Assembly (NCBI GenBank): GCA_014378125.1
Contig: JACMOG010000172.1
Span: 1 to 10,720 of the forward strand
Direction of reading: 5' to 3'
Source of the DNA: Vitreoscilla sp.
Lineage (GTDB): Bacteria; Pseudomonadota; Gammaproteobacteria; Burkholderiales; Burkholderiaceae
DNA length: 10,720 bases
In this document: positions 6,768-10,720 of the stretch, piece by piece
Position numbering within the stretch: the first letter of the stretch is position 1
Layout of the letters: every line of letters begins with the position of its first letter
Made by a program: the position numbers and the translations under genes
The notes under the pieces: generated by a model
The model's input: only the letters and a program-made list of their open reading frames with translations
Database searches by the model: none
Told to the model about the DNA's origin: nothing

Positions 6768-7046
6768 ATGACCATGGACGTCACCCACAACACCGCTCGC
6801 CAACGCTTCGAGACCACCATCGACGGGAAGCTGTGCGTGGGCGACTACCAGCTGCGCGGCAACGTGGTCTGGATGACGCACACCGGCGTGCCGTCGGCCG
6901 TGGGCGGCCGCGGCATCGCGGCCGAGCTGGTACGCGTGGCGCTGCAGTGGGCCGAAGACAAGGGCTACAAGGTGGAACCGGCGTGCAGCTACGTGGAGAC
7001 GTACATGCGTCGCCATCCCGAGACGCAGGCGCTGCTGGCGCGGTAG
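6768..7046 (+). CDS. Small GNAT-family N-acetyltransferase (PF14542, YidJ/YjdJ-like)
   Basis: A 92-aa minimal GCN5-related acetyltransferase. The family signature is clear: HTGVPSAVGGRGIAAELV (residues 38-55) contains the acetyl-CoA pyrophosphate loop (GGRGIA) and the following helix, and VEPACSYVETYMRRHPE (69-85) is the distinctive C-terminal motif with the conserved Cys73. Length fits this compact subfamily of about 90-100 aa; the acceptor substrate is unknown. The start at 6768 is supported by GGAG (6758-6761) six bases upstream; a second in-frame ATG lies at residue 3. It follows the S9 gene by 142 nt on the same strand, with a palindromic element between, so it may be expressed separately. 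It converges on the YfeH-type gene: only 4 nt separate the two stop codons, and the repeat at 7058-7085 lies just beyond. Confidence 0.88.
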   Translation: MTMDVTHNTARQRFETTIDGKLCVGDYQLRGNVVWMTHTGVPSAVGGRGIAAELVRVALQWAEDKGYKVEPACSYVETYMRRHPETQALLAR

Positions 7047-7050
7047 CCCT

Positions 7051-8064
7051 CTACTCGGTCATCCTGCGCGGAGTCGCGGGATCCACGCTCTCGGGCGCGA
7101 CATCCACCCGCCGCGCATACCGCTGCGCCAGCACCGCGCACACCATCAGCTGCATCTGGTGGAACAGCATCAGCGGCAGCACCGTGGCGCCCACCATGTG
7201 CGCGGGGAACAGCCCCTTGGCCATGGGGATGCCGCTGGCCAGGCTCTTCTTCGAGCCGCAGAACACGATGGTGATCTCGTCGGCCTTGTCGAATCCGAGC
7301 CGGCGCGCGAACCAGCTGGTGAGGAACAGCGCGATGCCCAGCAGCACCGCGCACACCACCAGCAGGCCGGCCAGCGCCAGCAGCGGCACCTGCTTCCACA
7401 GGCCCTCGATGACGGCCGCGCTGAACGCGGTGTAGACCACCAGCAGGATCGAGCCGCGGTCGACCAGGCCGAGGATCTGCTTGCGGCGATGGATGAATCC
7501 GCCGATCCACGGCCGCGCCAGGTGGCCCACCACGAACGGCAGCATCAGCTGCAGCAGGATGCGCACGATGGAATCGAGCGAAATGGCGGCCGCGGCGTGC
7601 GGCAGCACCACGAGGCCCACCAGCACCGGCGTGATGAAGACGCCCAGCAGGGTGGAGGCCGACGCGCTGCACACCGCCGCCGGGATGTTGCCGCGCGCCA
7701 TCGACGTGAAGGCGATGGCCGACTGCACGGTGGCCGGCAGCACGCACAGGAACAGGATGCCCGTGTAGAGCGCCGGCGTCACCAGCGGCTGCAGCAGCGG
7801 CTTCAGTACCATGCCCAGGACCGGAAACAGCGCGAACGTGCAGGCGAACACGAGCAGGTGAAGGTGCCAGTGCGTGGCGCCCGCGCGGATCGCGTCACGC
7901 GACAGCTTGGCGCCGTGCAGGAAGAACAGCAGGCCGATGGCGAAGGTGGTGAAGCCGTCGAAGAAACGGGCCGCCACGCCCTGGGCGGGCAGCAGCGTGG
8001 CCAGCACCACGGTGGCCACCAGCATCAGCGTGAAATTGTCGGGGAGCAAGGCGGGGCGCTTCAT
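7051..8064 (-). CDS. yfeH: YfeH-type SBF-like (bile acid:sodium symporter superfamily) membrane transporter
   Basis: A 337-aa inner-membrane carrier with about ten hydrophobic segments, matching E. coli YfeH (PF13593) along its whole length. Signatures: LLFFLHGAKLSRDAI (45-59), HWHLHLLVFACTFALFPVLG (65-84), CVLPATVQSAIAFTSM (107-122) with VCSASASTLLG (131-141), and DEITIVFCGSKKSLASGIPM (262-281). The superfamily moves organic anions, usually with sodium; the substrate of this branch is not established. The start at 8064 gives the YfeH N-terminus; the RBS is weak (GGGTG). After MVCAVLAQRYARR (307-319), where YfeH similarity ends, the last residues VDPATPRRMT (327-336) are translated from the repeat at 7058-7085, an insertion-derived tail. 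It lies 61 nt downstream of the acyl-CoA ligase on the same strand, possibly as one transcript. Confidence 0.92.
   Translation of the reverse strand: MKRPALLPDNFTLMLVATVVLATLLPAQGVAARFFDGFTTFAIGLLFFLHGAKLSRDAIRAGATHWHLHLLVFACTFALFPVLGMVLKPLLQPLVTPALYTGILFLCVLPATVQSAIAFTSMARGNIPAAVCSASASTLLGVFITPVLVGLVVLPHAAAAISLDSIVRILLQLMLPFVVGHLARPWIGGFIHRRKQILGLVDRGSILLVVYTAFSAAVIEGLWKQVPLLALAGLLVVCAVLLGIALFLTSWFARRLGFDKADEITIVFCGSKKSLASGIPMAKGLFPAHMVGATVLPLMLFHQMQLMVCAVLAQRYARRVDVAPESVDPATPRRMTE
7058..7085. repeat. Single-arm copy of the GTCATCCTG...GGATCCA repeat
   Basis: This 28-nt block matches the AA-type arm of the palindrome at 2047-2117 at 26 of 28 positions (differences: A to G at 7071 and 7079). 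No inverted partner is present. It lies at a convergent junction, wholly within the final codons of the YfeH-type gene, whose stop is at 7051-7053. On the other strand it starts 11 nt after the GNAT stop. Confidence 0.8.
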
Positions 8065-8090
8065 GCACCCATTTTCGCATCCGGCAGGAT

Positions 8091-8111
8091 CGAAGGGGCC
8101 TGGCCCCTTCG
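8091..8111. terminator. 21-bp perfect palindrome between acyl-CoA ligase and yfeH
   Basis: CGAAGGGGCC (8091-8100), a central T, then GGCCCCTTCG (8102-8111). In RNA it would fold as an 8-bp stem with a 5-nt loop. It begins 14 nt after the ligase stop and ends 26 nt before the yfeH start, both on the - strand. No T-run follows, so it is more likely a partial terminator or processing/stability hairpin that sets ligase and transporter levels apart than a complete stop. A palindromic protein-binding site is also possible. Confidence 0.55.
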
Positions 8112-8125
8112 CGCGGCTTCGTCGA

Positions 8126-9901
8126 CTACGGCTTGGGATTGGTCGCGTTTTCCTTGTCCTGCAGCAGCCTCCACATCACCTTGCCGGCGCCCGACTTGGG
8201 CAGCGACTCCACGAATTCGACGAGGCGCGGCGCCTTGTAGGCCGCCATGTTCTCGTGCGCCCAGGTGACGATGTCGCGCTCCACCACCTGGCCGCGCGAG
8301 TCGGTGCGCAGCACCACGATGGCCTTGACCGTCTCGCCGCGGTAGGCATCCTGCGACGAGATGATGCAGGCCTCCTGCACCGCCGGATGCCTGTACAGCA
8401 GCAGCTCCACCTCCGACGGCCACACCTTGAAGCCGCTCGCGTTGATCATGCGCTTCAGGCGGTCGGTGATGAAGAAGTAGCCATCGGCGTCCATGTGGCC
8501 CAGGTCGCCGGTGCGGAAGAAGCGTCGGCCTTCCACCTCGACGAAAGCCGCCGCCGTGGCCTCCCGGTTCTTCCAGTAGCCGCGGAACACCATGGGCCCG
8601 CGCGTGACGATCTCGCCGATCTCGCCGGACGGCAGTTCCTTCAGCGTGACCGGATCCACGATGCGCGAGTCCACGCCGAAGAACGGCATGCCCAGGCACT
8701 GCAGCTTGGGGCGCTCGGCGGGGTTGGCGTGGCTGGGCGCGGCCGTCTCGGTGAGGCCGTAGCCTTCGCAGAAGTGCAGGCCGAACTCGTCGATGAGCCG
8801 TTGCGCCACCGCCTGCGGCATGGCGGCGCCGCCGCCCGACAGCCAGCGCAGGCTGCTCAGGTCGAAGCTGCGGTAGTTGGGGCTGGCGAACAGGTCGATG
8901 ATCATCGTGGGGATGGACGTGAAGTGCGACACCCGATGGCGCGAGATGAGGCGCCCGGCCAGCTCGCGATCCCAGCGCGGCATGATCACCACCGTGGCGC
9001 CGCTGAACATCGGCGAGATGACGCCGTACAACATGCCGGTGATGTGGAACATGGGCACCACGCCCAGCACCATGCTCTCGGCGCTGCCCGAGCCCCACTC
9101 GCCGCCCCCGATGACGTTGGCCATCAGCGTGCGGTGCGTGTGCATGCAGCCCTTGGGCAGGCCCGTGGTGCCCGAGGTATAGGGCAGCAGCGCGAGATCG
9201 TCGGGACCGTTGACGGTGGGGCCCGGCACGTGGCCTTCGGCCAGCGCGTCGGGCCAGCGCACGGTGCCGGGCGGCAGCGCCGGATCGGCCACCAGCCAGT
9301 CGCGCATGGCCGGCGGCGGCGCCAGGTCGTCGGCGAACTCGTCGGGCAGCTCGTCGGCGTAGCGCGTGGCCAGCACGCGCGCCACGCGCTGCGAGGGCGG
9401 CAGCGCGGCGTTGGCGGTGGCCACGATGCCCGCCAGCTCGGCGCCGCAGATCACCACCTTGGTGCCCGGATCGACGATGTAGTGGCCGAACTCCTGGGCC
9501 TTGTTCATCGCGTTGACCGGAACCACCACCGCATCTGCGCGCAGGATGCCGTGGTACGCCACGAGGTACTGCGGGCAGTTCTGCATGAACAGCGCCACGC
9601 GATCGCCGCGCCGCACGCCCTGCGCCTGCAGCCAGCCGGCGATGGCGTGCGCCTCGGCATGCAGGGTCGCGTAGGTTTTTTCGCGGCCGAAATAGAGGGT
9701 GGCGGCCTTGCTCGGATAGCGCCGCGCGGCCACCTCCAGGTTGTGCCACAGAGAGGTCTCGGGCAGGGTCACCGTGCGCGCGAGGCGCCGCGGCCAGGAG
9801 GCGAAGTGGGGACGATCGGCGGGCACGATGCCGTCGTTGGTGTCCACCAGGGACGGATCGATGGGAGAGGTGCGGCTGGTAATTTCTGCGGGGGACGACA
9901 T
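8126..9901 (-). CDS. AMP-forming acyl-CoA synthetase (fatty-acid--CoA ligase, ANL superfamily)
   Basis: A 591-aa adenylating ligase that activates a carboxylic acid, probably a medium- or long-chain fatty acid, to its CoA thioester via an acyl-AMP. All core motifs are present: P-loop YTSGTTGLPKG (241-251), GYGLTE (380-385), RTGDLG (463-468), the hinge region DRLKRMINASGFKVWP (480-495) and the catalytic lysine Lys574 in LPKSGAGKVMWRLL. The N-terminus up to about 50 (HFASWPRRLARTVTLPETSLW) is typical of Burkholderiales fatty-acid ligases. No signal peptide or membrane helix, so cytosolic. The start at 9901 is supported by AAAGGA five bases upstream. Length is slightly above the usual 550-560. 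Substrate chain length cannot be read from sequence; an aryl or branched acid remains possible. It precedes the YfeH-type carrier in a likely two-gene unit and is divergent from the exonuclease gene, whose shared upstream region holds TTGTC/GACAA half-sites. Confidence 0.92.
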   Translation of the reverse strand: MSSPAEITSRTSPIDPSLVDTNDGIVPADRPHFASWPRRLARTVTLPETSLWHNLEVAARRYPSKAATLYFGREKTYATLHAEAHAIAGWLQAQGVRRGDRVALFMQNCPQYLVAYHGILRADAVVVPVNAMNKAQEFGHYIVDPGTKVVICGAELAGIVATANAALPPSQRVARVLATRYADELPDEFADDLAPPPAMRDWLVADPALPPGTVRWPDALAEGHVPGPTVNGPDDLALLPYTSGTTGLPKGCMHTHRTLMANVIGGGEWGSGSAESMVLGVVPMFHITGMLYGVISPMFSGATVVIMPRWDRELAGRLISRHRVSHFTSIPTMIIDLFASPNYRSFDLSSLRWLSGGGAAMPQAVAQRLIDEFGLHFCEGYGLTETAAPSHANPAERPKLQCLGMPFFGVDSRIVDPVTLKELPSGEIGEIVTRGPMVFRGYWKNREATAAAFVEVEGRRFFRTGDLGHMDADGYFFITDRLKRMINASGFKVWPSEVELLLYRHPAVQEACIISSQDAYRGETVKAIVVLRTDSRGQVVERDIVTWAHENMAAYKAPRLVEFVESLPKSGAGKVMWRLLQDKENATNPKP

Positions 9902-10002
9902 GGAGATCCTTTGGGGCGCCGACCGGGTCTGGCCTCGGCGCGCGATACGCCCAGCCTACTTCGCGGGCGACCGCCACACCATAGTGCGAGCCCCGAGCAG
10001 GG

Positions 10003-10053
10003 TTGTCACAGAGGAGACAAATCCCGTTTGTCCGGTATCGTCGGGATGTCTCC
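10003..10053. promoter_or_regulatory. Half-site array and alternative hairpins between divergent ligase and exonuclease genes
   Basis: Three copies of one pentamer alternate in orientation: TTGTC (10003-10007), GACAA (10016-10020), TTGTC (10028-10032), centres 12-13 bp apart. The last two form a perfect 17-bp operator-like palindrome, GACAAA-TCCCG-TTTGTC (10016-10032). An overlapping longer hairpin pairs GGAGAC+ATCCCG (10013-10018, 10021-10026) with CGGGAT+GTCTCC (10042-10053), with an AA bulge. The two folds cannot form together. The site may be a regulator operator for one or both genes, or an RNA switch in the exonuclease leader. TTGTCA (10003-10008) could also serve as a + strand -35, without a convincing -10. 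Confidence 0.45.
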
Positions 10054-10087
10054 CGTGCCGCGCGCTCGCCCCCGCCACACTCCGTCC

Positions 10088-10660
10088 ATGGCCAACTCCG
10101 ACGATCGCCATCCCGCGGCAGCAGCCGCCGCCGAACCGGCGCACGCCGACCTGCCGTGCGTGCTCGACATCGAGGCGTCGGGTTTCGGCCGCGGCAGCTA
10201 CCCCATCGAAATCGGCTTCGTGCTGCCCGATGGCACCGCCTACTGCTCGCTGATCATCCCCGACGAGGATTGGACGCATTGGGACGGCGACGCCGAACGC
10301 ATCCACGGGATCTCGCGCTCGCTGCTGCAGCGCCACGGGCGCAGCGCCCACGAGGTGGCCACCGAGCTCAACCACCGGCTGGCAGGACAGACCGTCTACT
10401 CCGACAACTGGGCGCACGACTACGCCTGGCTCGCCCGGCTGTTCGAGTCGGCCGACGTCCTGCCCGGCTTCCGCCTGCACCACCTGCGCGAGCTGATGAG
10501 CGAGTACGCCGTCGAGCACTTCGACGACACCCGCGAGCGGGTGGCGCGCAACCTGCAGTTGCGACGGCACCGGGCCAGCAGCGACGCGCGGGTGCTGCAG
10601 CTGAGCGTGGCGCGGCTGCTGCGGGGCGGGCCCGACGCGCAGGAGCAGCCGAACGCGTGA
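10088..10660 (+). CDS. DEDDh-family 3'-5' exonuclease
   Basis: A 190-aa RNase H-fold exonuclease with all DEDDh catalytic residues: Exo I Asp27 and Glu29 in LDIEASGFGRGSYPIEIG, Exo II Asp111 in VYSDNWAHDYAWL, and Exo III His161 and Asp166 in HRASSDARVL. The product hydrolyses nucleotides from 3' ends with two metal ions. It is a lone nuclease domain, like DnaQ-related or RNase T-like proteins; whether it acts on DNA or RNA is unclear. Its core is short, with the acidic WDGDAERIHGIS segment (65-76) typical of the superfamily. The start MANSDDRH at 10088 gives a short Ala-rich head (residues 9-20) before the domain; the RBS is poor, and the frame is open far upstream but lacks similarity there. 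It is divergent from the acyl-CoA ligase with a 186-nt shared region. No terminator is visible before the window ends at 10720. Confidence 0.85.
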   Translation: MANSDDRHPAAAAAAEPAHADLPCVLDIEASGFGRGSYPIEIGFVLPDGTAYCSLIIPDEDWTHWDGDAERIHGISRSLLQRHGRSAHEVATELNHRLAGQTVYSDNWAHDYAWLARLFESADVLPGFRLHHLRELMSEYAVEHFDDTRERVARNLQLRRHRASSDARVLQLSVARLLRGGPDAQEQPNA

Positions 10661-10720
10661 GCCGCCGAGCGCGTGAGCGCCCGCCTCGCGCCTGGCCTCG
10701 CGCCGGGACACGCGCCTGGA

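Noticed and set aside
4331..6820. 829-codon open frame opposite the S9 gene
   Set aside because: An antisense shadow created by GC-rich third positions; low-complexity Val/Ala/Gly/His/Arg product without recognisable motifs, whereas the + strand has a complete S9A enzyme.
8347..8362. CATCCTGCGACGAG resembling the dispersed 28-nt repeat
   Set aside because: It lies inside the ligase coding sequence, matches only the first part of the repeat, and encodes conserved protein sequence.
8061..9977. 638-codon - strand frame beside the acyl-CoA ligase
   Set aside because: Same strand but a different frame from the ligase, whose motifs are all in the 8126-9901 frame; product is Arg/Gly-rich with no motif.
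7874..10087. Upstream part of the 928-codon + strand frame
   Set aside because: It runs antisense through the ligase gene and has no family similarity; only the part from 10088 encodes the exonuclease.
10684..10707. Two tandem 12-bp units (CCTCGCGCCTGG and CCTCGCGCCGGG)
   Set aside because: Only two short GC-rich copies in non-coding DNA at the window edge; readily explained by chance.
9956..10711. 251-codon - strand frame across the exonuclease gene
   Set aside because: Antisense shadow of the DEDDh gene; no domain, and no RBS was evident.

Overview
The window is high-GC chromosomal DNA that reads as a Burkholderiales betaproteobacterium, most likely a Comamonadaceae-type genome (Variovorax/Xylophilus-like). 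This placement is an inference. It rests on the style of the acyl-CoA ligase and YfeH-type transporter, the GC-rich third codon positions that leave long false frames opposite every gene, and a palindromic element after the S9 peptidase that I associate from memory with Comamonadaceae intergenic regions. No phage, IS, CRISPR, tRNA or rRNA is visible.

Layout. 1-42: probably the tail of an upstream + strand gene, closed by a strong terminator (43-74). 97-207: two tandem 44-nt hairpins. 213-1301 (-): RsgA-type ribosome-assembly GTPase. 1503-1571 (-): a 22-codon ORF with a near-perfect ribosome binding site, possibly the N-terminal stub of a lost POT-family peptide transporter. 1716-2040 (+): a secreted DUF4440/SnoaL-like gene broken by an internal, frame-changing deletion. 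2047-2117: a 71-bp palindrome. 2129-4189 (-): a cytosolic Dcp-type M3 metallopeptidase. 4436-6625 (+): an exported S9A prolyl oligopeptidase, divergent from the M3 gene. 6768-7046 (+): a 92-aa PF14542-type GNAT. 7051-8064 (-): a YfeH-type SBF-like transporter whose last codons lie inside a repeat. 8126-9901 (-): a fatty-acid-type acyl-CoA ligase. 10088-10660 (+): a DEDDh 3'-5' exonuclease.

How the parts relate. The genes are mostly housekeeping or catabolic. M3, S9A and the possible POT stub suggest a peptide-use neighbourhood that may have lost its transporter. The acyl-CoA ligase and YfeH-type carrier lie in tandem and may act together on a carboxylic acid, with a 21-bp palindrome between them. 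The most notable signal is in the non-coding DNA: all three convergent gene junctions carry palindromic repeats. At the first, the two hairpins differ in their inner stems by three compensatory base-pair changes, which points to conservation of the fold. I see no clear new multi-gene system.
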